The position numbers and the translations under genes are program-made. A stretch of DNA of 64,000 bases from Polaromonas sp. YR568 (lineage in GTDB: Bacteria; Pseudomonadota; Gammaproteobacteria; Burkholderiales; Burkholderiaceae_C). Position 1 is the first letter of the stretch, and each line of letters begins with the position of its first letter. Where the stretch lies: positions 243,686 to 307,685 of the forward strand of contig NZ_FPBM01000006.1 in NCBI RefSeq assembly GCF_900116715.1. The letters are read 5' to 3'. The notes under the pieces are model-generated. The model searched no databases. It saw only the letters and a list, made by a program, of their open reading frames with translations, and was not told the DNA's origin. Shown piece after piece: positions 19,270 through 29,800 of this stretch.

Positions 19270-22155
19270 CTAGCCGGTGTTGCGCAGGCCGGCCGCAATC
19301 CCGTTGATCGAAATATGGATACCGGTTTGCACCTTCTGGTCGGACTGGCCGGCGCGGTAACGCCGCACCAGCTCGACCTGCAGGTGATGCAGCGGGTCGA
19401 TGTAGGGGAAGCGGTGGCGGATGGAGCGCTGCAGCGCGGCGTTGCCGGCCAGGCGCTGCTTTTCGCCGGTGATCTGGCTCAGCGCTTCGGCGGTGCGGTG
19501 CCATTCGGCTTCTATGGCGGTAAAGATCTTCTTGCGCAGGCGCGCGTCGCCTACCAGCTCGGAGTAGCGCGAAGCCAGGGCCAGGTCGCTCTTGGCCAGC
19601 ACCATGTCCATATTGCTCAGCAGGGTGCGAAAGAACGGCCACTGCTTGTACATCTTTTGCAGGAGTGCGAGTGCCTCTTTGCGGCTGGCCGTGGTGCCGC
19701 CCTGGTTCAGGATTTGTTCAATGGCCGAGCCAAAGCCGTACCAGCCCGGCAGCGTGAGGCGGCACTGGCCCCAGCTGAAACCCCAGGGAATGGCGCGCAG
19801 GTCTTCGATCTTTTGCGAGGCTTTGCGTGATGCGGGGCGCGAGCCGATGTTGAGCTCGGCAATCTCGCGGATGGGGGTGGCGCTGAAGAAGTATTCGGTG
19901 AAGCCCGGGGTTTCGTAAACCAGTGCGCGGTAGGCAGCCATGCTGGCTTCCGACAGCTCGGCGGCGGCTTGCAGAAAAGCCTTGGTCGCGGGCTTGGTGG
20001 GTTGCAACAGCGTGGCCTCCAGCGTGGCGGCTACCAGGGTTTCCAGGTTGCGCCTGCCGATTTCGGGGTTGGCGTATTTGGAGCCGATCACTTCGCCTTG
20101 TTCAGTGAGGCGAATCTGCCCGCGCACTGTGCCGGGTGGCTGCGCCAGGATGGCCTGGTAGCTGGGGCCGCCGCCGCGGCCTACGGTGCCGCCGCGGCCA
20201 TGGAACATGCGCAGCTGAATGTTGTGTGAATTGGCCAGCACGTCGAACAGTTCAACCAGCGCGATCTCGGCGCGGTAGAGCTCCCAGTTGCTGGTGAAGA
20301 TGCCGCCGTCCTTGTTGCTGTCGGAGTAGCCGAGCATGATGTCCTGCTCGGCGCCGCTGCGTTTGACCAGCTGTGCGATGCCGGGCAGGGCGTAGAACTC
20401 GCGCATGATGGGCGCGGCGTTGCGCAGGTCTTCAATGGTTTCAAACAGCGGCACCACGATCAGGTCGTTGGTGGCGTGGCTGTCCAGCGTGCCGTGCATG
20501 AGGCCGACTTCTTTTTGCAGCAGCAGCACTTCGAGCAAGTCGCTCACGGTTTCAGTGTGGCTGATGATGTAGTGGCGGATCGCCTCTTTGCCGAAGCGGG
20601 CGCGTGCCGTGCGGGCGGCTTCAAAGATCGCCAGCTCGCCCTTTGCGTGGGCCGAATACGCGCTGCCGACCACGCGCAGCGGCCGCGCATCGTTGAGCAG
20701 GCCGACCAGCAGCGTGCGTTTGGCGGCTTCGTCCAGGCTGGCGTAGTTGGCTTCGATGCGCGCGACGGCCAGCAGCTCGGCCACCACTTCTTCGTGCTTG
20801 TCAGAGCTTTGGCGCAAGTCGACCGTGGCCAGGTGAAAACCGAACACCTCGACCGCGCGGATCAGCGGGTGCAGGCGCTGGGCAATCAATGCCTCGCCGT
20901 GGTGGGCCTTGAGCGATTCTTCGATGGTGCGCAGGTCGAAGAGGAAATCTTCTGACTTGAGGTAGGCGTTTTGCGGCGCCACGGCATGGCGTGCGGCGTC
21001 GCCGCCGGTCAGGTCTTTGAGTGTGGCGGCCAGGCGGGCGTAAACGCCGGTGAGAGCGCGGCGATAGGGCTCGTCCTTGCGGTGTTCGCTGGTGTCGGGC
21101 GAGCTTTCGGCCAGCAAGCGCATGGCGGGGCTGAAGTCGACCAGCATGGCTGAGAGTGAGAGTTCGCCGCCCAGAAAGTGCACCTCGGTGAGGTAGTGGC
21201 GCAGCGCGACTTCGGCCTGGCGGCCCAGTGCGTAATTGAGCGTGTCGGCGCTGACGTTGGGGTTGCCGTCGCGGTCGCCGCCTATCCACTGGCCCATGCG
21301 CAAAAAGCTGTGCACCGGCTGGTTGCCGAGTTCGCGCTCCAGGTTGGCGTAGAGCTTGGGAATCTCTCGCAGAAAGGTGGCTTCGTAGTAGCTCAGCGCG
21401 TTTTCAATCTCGTCGGCCACCGTGAGTTTGGAAAAGCGCAGCAAACGGGTTTGCCACAGCTGCATGACGCGGGCGCGCAGCTGGGCTTCGTTGGCGGCCA
21501 GCTCGCGCGGTGTGAGGGCGTCTTTGGCGGCGTTGTGGGCCAGCGCCAGTGCCTTGATGTCGTCGCGCGCGGTAAGCAACTGGGCGATGTCGCGTTCGGC
21601 GTCCAGAATGCTTTTGCGCTGCACTTCCGTCGGGTGGGCGGTGAGCACCGGCGAGACAAAGCTGTGCGCCAGCGTGCTGGAAATGGTGCGGGTCGAGATG
21701 CCGGCCCAGCGCAGGCGGGCCAGCGCCACGTCGATGCTGCCTTCCTGCGTGTCGCCCGCGCGCTCGTGCACGGCGCGGCGGCGGATGTGGTGGCGGTCTT
21801 CGGCCAGGTTGGCCAGGTGGCTGAAATAGGTGAAGGCGCGGATCACGCTCACCGTCTGGTCGCCCGAGAGGCCCTTAAGCAGCTTTTTCAGCGACTTGTC
21901 GGCTTCCGGGTCGGCGTCGCGCCGGAAGGTGACGGAAAGCTTGCGCACCTGCTCGATCAGCTCATAGGCGGCAACGCCTTCCTGCTCGCGGATCACGTCG
22001 CCCAGGATGCGGCCCAGCAGGCGGATGTCTTCGACCAGGGGGCGTTCGTTGTCCCGTGAACGTGTGGAGGCTTTTGTGGCAGCGGCTGCGGCGGCGTCTT
22101 TGGCGCCTTCGTTGACGTTGTGTTTGACCTTCTTGGCGCGCGCGGAAGTGACCAT
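19270..22155 (-). CDS. ppc: Phosphoenolpyruvate carboxylase
   Basis: A 961-residue cytosolic enzyme that carboxylates PEP with bicarbonate to oxaloacetate, refilling the TCA cycle. The first active-site signature [13 protein letters not shown] contains catalytic H174. The second region includes [12 protein letters not shown] and the glycine-rich [14 protein letters not shown]. The C-terminus RNTG is the conserved tail that forms part of the active and regulatory sites. Compared with the usual 880-930 residues it has an N-terminal Ala/Lys-rich extension of about 35 residues. It is divergent from hemC with only 70 bp between them, so the two promoters must lie close together. Confidence 0.97.
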   Translation of the reverse strand: MVTSARAKKVKHNVNEGAKDAAAAAATKASTRSRDNERPLVEDIRLLGRILGDVIREQEGVAAYELIEQVRKLSVTFRRDADPEADKSLKKLLKGLSGDQTVSVIRAFTYFSHLANLAEDRHHIRRRAVHERAGDTQEGSIDVALARLRWAGISTRTISSTLAHSFVSPVLTAHPTEVQRKSILDAERDIAQLLTARDDIKALALAHNAAKDALTPRELAANEAQLRARVMQLWQTRLLRFSKLTVADEIENALSYYEATFLREIPKLYANLERELGNQPVHSFLRMGQWIGGDRDGNPNVSADTLNYALGRQAEVALRHYLTEVHFLGGELSLSAMLVDFSPAMRLLAESSPDTSEHRKDEPYRRALTGVYARLAATLKDLTGGDAARHAVAPQNAYLKSEDFLFDLRTIEESLKAHHGEALIAQRLHPLIRAVEVFGFHLATVDLRQSSDKHEEVVAELLAVARIEANYASLDEAAKRTLLVGLLNDARPLRVVGSAYSAHAKGELAIFEAARTARARFGKEAIRHYIISHTETVSDLLEVLLLQKEVGLMHGTLDSHATNDLIVVPLFETIEDLRNAAPIMREFYALPGIAQLVKRSGAEQDIMLGYSDSNKDGGIFTSNWELYRAEIALVELFDVLANSHNIQLRMFHGRGGTVGRGGGPSYQAILAQPPGTVRGQIRLTEQGEVIGSKYANPEIGRRNLETLVAATLEATLLQPTKPATKAFLQAAAELSEASMAAYRALVYETPGFTEYFFSATPIREIAELNIGSRPASRKASQKIEDLRAIPWGFSWGQCRLTLPGWYGFGSAIEQILNQGGTTASRKEALALLQKMYKQWPFFRTLLSNMDMVLAKSDLALASRYSELVGDARLRKKIFTAIEAEWHRTAEALSQITGEKQRLAGNAALQRSIRHRFPYIDPLHHLQVELVRRYRAGQSDQKVQTGIHISINGIAAGLRNTG

Positions 22156-22225
22156 TTCGACCCTCTAGTTCTGGAGCCTTGCATGCTAGCATTCACTTCC
22201 CCCAAGTATTACAAGCAGGTTACGA

Positions 22226-23224
22226 GTGTCAGCAGCGTTTCAGCCATCCAGCCCCCCTGATGTGAAGAAGGTGGTCATCGCCACCCGCGAGAGCCGCCTG
22301 GCGCTGTGGCAGGCCGAGCATGTGAAGGCGCTGCTGCAGTCGCGCCTGGGCTGGCAGGTCGAGCTGCTGGGCATGACAACCCAGGGCGACCAGATCCTGG
22401 ACCGCTCACTCAGCAAGGTGGGCGGCAAGGGCCTGTTCGTCAAGGAACTTGAGGTGGCGCTGAGCGAAGGGCGCGCCGACCTGGCGGTGCATTCACTCAA
22501 AGATGTGCCCATGGACCTGCCCGAAGGCTTTGCGCTGGCCTGCGTGCTGGAGCGCGAAGACCCGCGCGATGCTTTTGTCTCTAATCAATTTGCCTCGCTG
22601 GCCGAACTGCCGCAAGGCGCGATTGTGGGCACGTCCAGCCTGCGCCGGCTGGTGCTGATCAAGGCGCTGCGGCCCGATCTGGTGATCCACCCGCTGCGCG
22701 GCAACCTGGACACGCGCCTGCGCAAGCTCGACGAAGGCCAGTACCACGCCATCGTGCTGGCCGCGGCTGGCTTGAAGCGCCTCGGGCTGGAATCGCGTAT
22801 CCGTGGCACCTTTGAACCCGCCGAAATGCTGCCGGCTGCCGGCCAGGGCGCATTGGGCATTGAAGTACGCGCGGACCGCGCCGACCTGATGGCGGCGCTG
22901 GCCACGCTGGCGCACCAGCCGACCTGGCTGGCGGTGACAGCCGAGCGCACGGTGTCGCGCGCGATGGGCGGCAGTTGTTCGATGCCGCTGGCGGCTTTCA
23001 CGCCCGGCGCTACCGGTGAATCCATGCAGCTCAATGCCGCCTGGGGCGACCCGGCAACGGCCGAGGCGCCGTCTGGCGCCAGCGGCCCGCTGGCGCCGCT
23101 GGTGCAAGTGAACCAGACCGCCGTCGTGCGCAACTTTGCCGAGGCGGAAGCTTTGGGCGAAGCTGTCGCGGCGCAATTGCGTGCCGGCGGCGCCGTGTGG
23201 GCCGGCAAAGCCCCGGACGCCTGA
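22226..23224 (+). CDS. hemC: Porphobilinogen deaminase (hydroxymethylbilane synthase)
   Basis: A 332-residue cytosolic enzyme that joins four porphobilinogens into hydroxymethylbilane in haem synthesis. Family motifs include [19 protein letters not shown] and the cofactor loop [11 protein letters not shown], where C251 would carry the dipyrromethane cofactor. The start is GTG at 22226. An Ala/Gly-rich insert lies near residues 272-290. The stop overlaps the hemD ATG by one base, as first gene of hemC-hemD-hemX-hemY. Confidence 0.96.
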   Translation: MSAAFQPSSPPDVKKVVIATRESRLALWQAEHVKALLQSRLGWQVELLGMTTQGDQILDRSLSKVGGKGLFVKELEVALSEGRADLAVHSLKDVPMDLPEGFALACVLEREDPRDAFVSNQFASLAELPQGAIVGTSSLRRLVLIKALRPDLVIHPLRGNLDTRLRKLDEGQYHAIVLAAAGLKRLGLESRIRGTFEPAEMLPAAGQGALGIEVRADRADLMAALATLAHQPTWLAVTAERTVSRAMGGSCSMPLAAFTPGATGESMQLNAAWGDPATAEAPSGASGPLAPLVQVNQTAVVRNFAEAEALGEAVAAQLRAGGAVWAGKAPDA

Positions 23225-24099
23225 TGCCGCCAGTGCCGGTGCCTCCACCTGGCGCCGCGGCCCGCGTCATCGTGACGCGGCCCCTGCAAGACGCGCAGCA
23301 CTGGGTGCAGCAGCTACAGCAGGGCGGTTTTGCCGCCGAAGCCTTTCCCCTGATCGATATTGCGCCTGCTTCTGACACTGAAGCGGCCGGGCGCGCATGG
23401 GAAAGCCTGGGCGGTTACGCGGCCTGCATGTTTGTCAGCGGTAATGCCGTGGAGTACTTTTTCAGACGAAAAACGGCTGCAAGCTCCGCAGGACGGGCGC
23501 AAGAAGCTCCTGAAAATATAGCAAGCGAAAATCCGGGCCTGCCACCTTCCCTGCGTTTTATGGCGCCCGGACCGGGCACTGTGGCGGCATTGCTGGCTGC
23601 CGGTGTTCCGCCAGGGCAAATCGATGCGCCTGGCGCCGACGCCGACCAGTTTGATTCCGAAGCCCTGTGGGCCGTGGTGGGCCAGCGTGACTGGCAAGGC
23701 CGGCGCGTGCTGGTGGTCAGGGGCGAAGGCCAGGAGGCCGGGGTGTCTTCGGGCCGCGACTGGATGGCCCGCCAGTGGGAAGCCGCCGGCGCGCAGGTGG
23801 ATTTTGTGGGCGTTTACCAGCGCCGTGCGCCGGTGTTTACCGATGCACAAGTCCAGCGGGCACGCGCTGCCAGCACTGATGGCTCGGTGTGGCTCTTCAG
23901 CAGCTCTGAAGCGGTGGCCAACCTGGTGAACTTGCCTGCCTTGGCGGGAGTGGACTGGCGCCGCGCGCGCGCGGTGGCCACACATCCGCGGATTGTGGAG
24001 GCCGTGCGCGCTGCGGGTTGGGGTGTTGTTGTGGCGTCACGTCCTGCCCTGAAGGACATCAGGGACACACTTGCCTCGATAGAATCTCTTTATCCATGA
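23224..24099 (+). CDS. hemD: Uroporphyrinogen-III synthase, with an in-frame repeat insertion
   Basis: A 291-residue enzyme that cyclises hydroxymethylbilane to uroporphyrinogen III. The sequence is weakly conserved, as usual for HemD, with VIVTRPLQDAQHW near the start, FVSGNAVEYFF in the first domain, and SSSEAVANLV in the second. Residues 80-100 (RRKTAASSAGRAQEAPENIA and neighbours) are encoded by a dispersed repeat also found in rne and the rne leader, so this loop appears to have been added by insertion without breaking the frame. Its length, slightly above the common 250-270, fits. It is coupled to hemC (1-bp overlap) and hemX (ATGA). Confidence 0.9.
   Translation: MPPVPVPPPGAAARVIVTRPLQDAQHWVQQLQQGGFAAEAFPLIDIAPASDTEAAGRAWESLGGYAACMFVSGNAVEYFFRRKTAASSAGRAQEAPENIASENPGLPPSLRFMAPGPGTVAALLAAGVPPGQIDAPGADADQFDSEALWAVVGQRDWQGRRVLVVRGEGQEAGVSSGRDWMARQWEAAGAQVDFVGVYQRRAPVFTDAQVQRARAASTDGSVWLFSSSEAVANLVNLPALAGVDWRRARAVATHPRIVEAVRAAGWGVVVASRPALKDIRDTLASIESLYP
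23463..23523 (-). repeat. 63-bp repeat family, in-frame copy inside hemD
   Basis: Read on the minus strand this segment begins GCTATATTTTCAGGAGC, then CTTGCGCCC, and ends near GTCTGA. It aligns along its length with 30238-30300 and 27263-27327. It contributes about 20 codons to hemD without a stop or frame change. Relative to the coding strand it has the same orientation as the copy inside rne. Confidence 0.72.
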
Positions 24100-25277
24100 G
24101 TGACAGCCCCAACGCCCAGCCCCCATCCTCCACGCCAGACAACGAGCCGGTGCTGGAGCGCGCGCTGGTGCCGGTTTCCACGCAACTCCCCCCCGCAGAC
24201 GCATGGCTTGTGCCCCGCAAGTGGGCGCTGCTGGTCGCGGCGCTGGCGGCTGGCGGCCTGCTGGTAAGCGGCCTGCTGTGGCAAAAGCTCGGCAATATCC
24301 AGGAAGAACTCGCCCGCCGCAGCATTGATTCGGGCGCGCAGGCCATCGAGGCACGCACGCTGGCCCGCCAGGCGCAGGAAGGCACGCGCGAGCTCTCCGC
24401 ACGGCTGGCCATCCAGGAAACCCGCATCAGCGAAGTCAGCCTGCAGCGCACCCAGCTTGAAGAACTCATGCAGAGCCTGTCGCGCTCACGCGATGAAAAC
24501 CTGGTGGTCGATGTCGAGTCGGCCCTGCGGCTGGCCCAGCAGCAAGCCCAGCTCACCGGCAGCGCCGAGCCTTTGCTGGCAGCGCTCAAGTCGGCCGACC
24601 AGCGCCTGTCGCGCGCTGCCCAGCCGCGCCTGAACCCATTGCAGCGCGCCATCGCCAAAGACATGGACCGCATCAAGGCCGCCACGCTGACCGACGTGCC
24701 TGTGCTGATGCTCAAGCTGGACGAGCTGGCCCGCATGGCCGACGAGCTGCCGGTAGCCAATGCCATGGTGGCCGGCACTGCGGCGCGCGTGGCGCCCACA
24801 CCAGCTCCGGCCCCGGCCCCGGCCCCGGCCGCACCAGCGCCTGCACGCGCCAGCAGCGCGGCGGCGGCTGAGAGCAAGCCCTCCATGCTGGTTTTTGACA
24901 AGCTGTCGCTCAGTGGTTGGTCGCAGCGCACCATGGACACCCTGCGCGAAGAGGGCCGCAAATTACTGCGCGTGAGCCGCATCGACCAGCCTGAGGCGGC
25001 CTTGCTGTCGCCCGAGCAGTCTTTCTTCCTGCGTGAAAACCTCAAGCTGCGCCTGCTCAATGCACGCCTGGGCTTGCTCTCGCGCCAGACCGATTCGGTG
25101 CGCGCGGACCTCGCCAGCGCCAGCGCCTGGCTGAACAAGTATTTCGATCCGTCTTCGCGCAAGACCCAGACCGCCGCGCAGCTGCTGGCGCAGGTACAGG
25201 GCCAGCTCAAAACCAGCGAGCTGCCGCGCCTTGACGAAACCATGGCCGCGCTGGCCACGGCGGCCGCGGGCCGCTGA
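24096..25277 (+). CDS. hemX: HemX-family membrane protein of the haem operon
   Basis: A 393-residue protein with a short cytoplasmic N-terminus, one membrane anchor (about residues 42-66, KWALLVAALAAGG...), and a long periplasmic part that is coiled-coil-like, with a Pro/Ala-rich linker near residues 230-255. HemX proteins are often labelled uroporphyrinogen-III methyltransferase, but this one lacks the methyltransferase domain; the biochemical role is not settled. Its ATG overlaps the hemD stop, and hemY follows 21 bp later. Confidence 0.88.
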   Translation: MSDSPNAQPPSSTPDNEPVLERALVPVSTQLPPADAWLVPRKWALLVAALAAGGLLVSGLLWQKLGNIQEELARRSIDSGAQAIEARTLARQAQEGTRELSARLAIQETRISEVSLQRTQLEELMQSLSRSRDENLVVDVESALRLAQQQAQLTGSAEPLLAALKSADQRLSRAAQPRLNPLQRAIAKDMDRIKAATLTDVPVLMLKLDELARMADELPVANAMVAGTAARVAPTPAPAPAPAPAAPAPARASSAAAAESKPSMLVFDKLSLSGWSQRTMDTLREEGRKLLRVSRIDQPEAALLSPEQSFFLRENLKLRLLNARLGLLSRQTDSVRADLASASAWLNKYFDPSSRKTQTAAQLLAQVQGQLKTSELPRLDETMAALATAAAGR

Positions 25278-25298
25278 GCAAAAAAGCAGGACACAAGC

Positions 25299-26588
25299 AT
25301 GCGCGCCGCTCTCTGGCTGTTGGCCCTTTTTGGCGTGGCGGTGGCCGTGGCCCTGTTCGCGGGCAACAACCAGGCCGTGGTCACCATCTTCTGGCCGCCG
25401 CACCGCGTCGATATTTCCTTCAACCTGGTGGTGCTGCTGCTGGCGGGCGTTTTCATGGTGCTGTACCTGGCGTTGCGTGCGGTGTCGGCCGTGTTCTCGC
25501 TACCGGCTGAAGCCCGCCGCTGGCGCGCCCAGCAAAAAGAGCGCGCCATGTACGGCGCCCTGATGGATTCGCTGGCACACCTGCTGGCCGGCCGTTACAT
25601 CCGCTCCACCAAATCAGCACAAAACGCGCTGGCGCAGGAAAAAAGCCTGGGCCTGCTGGCCGACCAGACTGGCCACGTGACCGGCCATAGCGCCAGCCGC
25701 GGCAACCAGCTGCGCTCGCTGGCCCACCTGCTGGTGGCCGAGGCCGCGCAGTCGCTGCAAAACAAGAGCCTGCGCGACCAGCACCTGCAGCTGTCGCTGC
25801 AGAGCTCGGCCCCGCGCCATGCGCAAGAGGTGCGCGAAGGCGTGCAGTTCCGCGCGGCGCGCTGGGCGCTGGACGACCGCGATGCGGGCGCCGCACTCGA
25901 CTGGCTGGCGCAGCTGCCGCAAGGCGCGTCGCGCCGCACGCTGGCCCTGCGCATGAAGCTGCGCGCCTCACGGCAAGCGCGGCAAACTTCGCAAGCGCTG
26001 GAAACCGCACGCCTGCTGGCCAAGCACCGCGCGTTTTCGCAAGCGGCGGCGCAAAGCATTGTGCGTGGCCTGGCGCTGGAGCTGCTCAACGACGCGCATG
26101 ACCCCGCTCAATTGCAGCAGGCCTGGTTCTCGCTCGACGAAAGTGAACGCGCCATGCCCGAGCTGGTGGTGCATGCCGCCTCGCGCCTGATGGCGCTGCA
26201 CGGCGACCCTGAACTGGCACGCTCTTGGCTGCTGCAGGTCTGGGACCGCATGATGCAGCCGCGCTCGGACTTGGGCGACAACCTGCGCATCAAGCTGATC
26301 ACCGTGCTGGAAGCCGGCCTCGATTCGATCGACGCCGCATGGCTGGCCCGCATCGAAACCGCGCAACTGAGCCGCCCGCGCGACGCCAATCTGCAATACC
26401 TGGCCGGCATGGCGTGCCTGAGCCGCCAGCTCTGGGGCAAGTCGCGCCAGTTGCTGTCGCAGGCTGCGCCGGCCCTGCAGGACGTGACGCTGCACCGCAA
26501 TGCCTGGCGTGCCCTGGCGCTGCTGGCTGAGCAGCGTGAAGACGAAGCGGCCGCCGCGCAGGCTTACAAGCGGGCTGCGCAGCTTTAA
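25299..26588 (+). CDS. hemY: HemY-family TPR membrane protein
   Basis: A 429-residue inner-membrane protein. Two hydrophobic segments occur in the first 65 residues, followed by a long alpha-helical region with tetratricopeptide-like repeats. This is the proteobacterial HemY, not protoporphyrinogen oxidase of the same name; it is linked to late haem synthesis without a defined reaction. GCAGGA before the ATG is the ribosome site. It is the last gene of the hem operon and is followed by a bidirectional terminator. Confidence 0.88.
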   Translation: MRAALWLLALFGVAVAVALFAGNNQAVVTIFWPPHRVDISFNLVVLLLAGVFMVLYLALRAVSAVFSLPAEARRWRAQQKERAMYGALMDSLAHLLAGRYIRSTKSAQNALAQEKSLGLLADQTGHVTGHSASRGNQLRSLAHLLVAEAAQSLQNKSLRDQHLQLSLQSSAPRHAQEVREGVQFRAARWALDDRDAGAALDWLAQLPQGASRRTLALRMKLRASRQARQTSQALETARLLAKHRAFSQAAAQSIVRGLALELLNDAHDPAQLQQAWFSLDESERAMPELVVHAASRLMALHGDPELARSWLLQVWDRMMQPRSDLGDNLRIKLITVLEAGLDSIDAAWLARIETAQLSRPRDANLQYLAGMACLSRQLWGKSRQLLSQAAPALQDVTLHRNAWRALALLAEQREDEAAAAQAYKRAAQL

Positions 26589-26800
26589 TCGCCTGGCTCA
26601 GGGCCTTTAACGGCTGCTTGGGTCCTCGCCGTGGCCATTGCTTAGCGCGCAGCACCGCTGAAAGACAGCTTTCTCGCCGCCTCTCGTCGGGCGCGACACG
26701 ACTGCCCATGGCAAGGTGCCCGGCACGTCCTCAGGCTTCGTCACCAGCTGCTTCTTTGTGACTCCCGTGTATCGGCGGTGTGAATCCCGGCGAGGCAAAG

Positions 26801-26829
26801 AAAAAGGCCCGCATGTGCGGGCCTTTTTT
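26801..26829. terminator. Bidirectional Rho-independent terminator between hemY and rne
   Basis: Perfect 8-bp stem GGCCCGCA/TGCGGGCC (26806-26813 and 26816-26823) with a TG loop, flanked by five A on the left and six T on the right. It can end the hem operon on the plus strand and rne on the minus strand. The rest of the 274-bp gap (26589-26862) shows no gene. Confidence 0.88.
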
Positions 26830-26862
26830 ATGGGCTGCCGCGCGTGCGGCAGAGGTCGGGGC

Positions 26863-29800
26863 TTACTGGCCGGCCGATTGCTCAAAAGGCAGCTTCACGG
26901 CGCCCAGATCGCGTTTGGTCTCGACCAGCACCAGCGGGCCTTCGTCGGCGACCACCAGGGGTGGGCGCTCACGCGGCACGTGCACCGGTTTGACTTCGGC
27001 CGCGATGGCGGCTTTGGCTTCGGCGATCTTGGCGGCGTCGGAATTGACCCACTGCAAGCCTGATGCCTGTGCGACCTGAACCAGGTCCTGCAGGGGCAGG
27101 TCATAGGCCTGAACCTTGGGCAGGCTGGCAGCCACGGGTGCGGCGGCTGGAGCCGGCGCGGGGGCTGGCGCTGCTACCGGTGCCGGTGCGGCAACGGCGA
27201 CAGGCGGCACGTAGACAGGCGCGGGCGCTGCTACGGGGGCAGCAGCAGCCACTGCGGCATCTGCTACAAATTCAGGAGCGGCTTGCGGGCGCTGCTCCTG
27301 GGCTTGCGGCTGATTTGGCTCCGAGAATTCGCCTTGGGCGGCGCTTGCGCCGGCCTCTAGAGCTTGCTCGTTGCGCTCACCGTTTTCACCACGTTCGCGG
27401 CGGTCACGGCCATAACGGTCGCGGCTGCGGCGTTCGCGCGGCTGGCGTTGTTCGTCGCCGCCCTGGCCGTTTTGCGCCGGTGCGATCACGTTGCCGGCTT
27501 CGTCCAGCACCGGGGCTGCCGCGGCTTCAGGGTTGAAACCTGCTGCGCCTTCGGCATTGGCGTTCTGGCCTTCTGCGCCTTCAGGGCGGTCACCGCGGCG
27601 GTCGTTACGGCGGCCGTTGCGGTCGCCGCGTTCACGGCGGCCTTCACCACGTTCACCGCGCTCACCACGCGGCTCACGGTTGCCTTGTGGACGTTCACCG
27701 TCTTGCGGCGCGCGTTCCTGGCGCGGCTCAGCAGCTTCACCGCCCATGGCGGCAGCCATGGCAGCCTGGTTGGCCAGTGCGAGGTCCTGCTCGACGGCGT
27801 CGCGCTGGATGCGCTCGCCGCCGCGTTCACCACCACGTTCGTTACGCTCGCCACGTTCACTGCGCTCGCGGCGGCCGCGGCCTTCGCGGCCGGCGTTTTC
27901 GCTGCGGGGCTGGTCACCGGCGTTGTCGGGACGGGCTTCGCCACGGGTTTCACCGGCTGCGCGTTCCTGGCGGCCGCCTTCGTTGCGGCCTTCGGGGTTG
28001 CGCTCGCGGCGTTCGCCGCCACGGCCTTCATTGCGGCCTTCGCCACGGGCTTGGCCCTCTGGGCGTGGTTCGCGTCCTTCGCGGTTCTCACCGCGGCCTT
28101 CACCGCCACGGCCTTCGCTGCGGCCACGGCCGCCACGGCGGCCGTCACGGCCTCCGCGTTCACCGCCGCGGTCAGAACGCTCACCGCGTTCGCCGCCACG
28201 GCCGTCGCGGCCTTCACGCCGGCCTTCGCCGCGTTCGTCTTTTTTCACTTCCTTAGCGGCAGGCGCCGGGGCGGGTGCTTCCGCGCCGCCGAACAGGCTC
28301 TTGATCCAGCCGAAGAAGCCTTTTTCTGCAGGCGCTGCGGGAGCTGCCGGTGCGGTGCGGGCCTGGGGCTTCGCTGCCTGCGGCACAGGTTCCGGCTTGG
28401 GCGGGGCCACTGGCGCGGGTGCATCGGGCAGCACGCCCTTGATGACGGGTTCCTGCTTGTTGTGCTTTTCCTGGCTGCGGCGGGTGACGGTGGTCGGGTC
28501 CTCGATTTCGTCGGCCATCTTGTAGCTGGCGGCGATGTTGTCCAGGCGCGGGTCGTCGTGCTTCAGGCGTTCCAGGCGGTAGTTGGGGGTTTCCAGCGTC
28601 TTGTTGGGCACCAGCAGCACGTTGATGCGCTGCTTGACTTCGATCTTGGCGATTTCGGAGCGTTTTTCGTTCAGCAGGAAAGACGCCACATCGACCGGAA
28701 CCTGGCACAGCACCGAGGCCGTGCTGTCCTTGAGGGACTCTTCCTGGATGATGCGCAGGATCTGCAGCGCCGAGCTTTCGGTGTCGCGGATATGGCCGGA
28801 GCCGCCGCAACGCGGGCAGGGGATGGATGCGCCTTCGGACAAGGCAGGGCGCAGGCGCTGGCGGCTCATTTCCATGAGGCCGAACTTGCTGATGGTGCCG
28901 AACTGCACGCGGGCGCGGTCCTGGCGCAGCGCATCGCGCAGGCGGTTTTCGACGTCGCGGCGGTTGCGCGACTCTTCCATGTCGATAAAGTCGATGACGA
29001 TCAGGCCGCCCAGATCGCGCAAACGCATCTGGCGCGCGACTTCGTCGGCGGCTTCGAGGTTGGTGCGGGTGGCGGTTTCTTCGATGTCGCCGCCCTTGAT
29101 GGCGCGGGCCGAGTTGACGTCGACGGACACCAGTGCTTCGGTGTGGTCGATGACGATGGCGCCGCCGGAGGGCAGCTGCACGGTGCGGGCGTAGGCCGAT
29201 TCGATCTGGTGCTCGATCTGGAAGCGGCTGAACAGCGGTGCGTCGTCGCGGTAGCGTTTGACGCGGTGCTCGTGCTCGGGCATCACGTGGGCCATGAACT
29301 GCTTGGCCTGCTCGTAGACGTCGTCGGTGTCGAACAGGATGTCGCCGATGTCGCTGTTGAAGTAGTCGCGGATCGCGCGGATCACGAGGCTGGATTCCTG
29401 GTAAATCAGGAAAGCGCCCTTGCCGCCCTTGCCGGCGCCGTCAATGGCGGTCCAGAGCTTGAGCAGGTAGTTCAGGTCCCACTGGAGCTCAGGCGCGCTG
29501 CGGCCGATACCGGCGGTGCGGGCAATGATGGACATCCCGTTGGGATATTCCAGCTGGTCCATGTTCTCTTTGAGCTCGGCCCGGTCTTCGCCCTCGATAC
29601 GGCGGCTGACGCCACCGCCGCGCGGGTTGTTGGGCATCAGGACCACATAGCGGCCGGCCAGGGAGACGAAGGTGGTGAGGGCTGCGCCCTTGTTGCCGCG
29701 TTCTTCTTTTTCGACCTGGACCAGCAGTTCCTGGCCTTCCTTGATGACGTCGTTGATGCGCGCCTGGCTGACCGGCACGCCCTGGGCAAAGTATTGCTTG

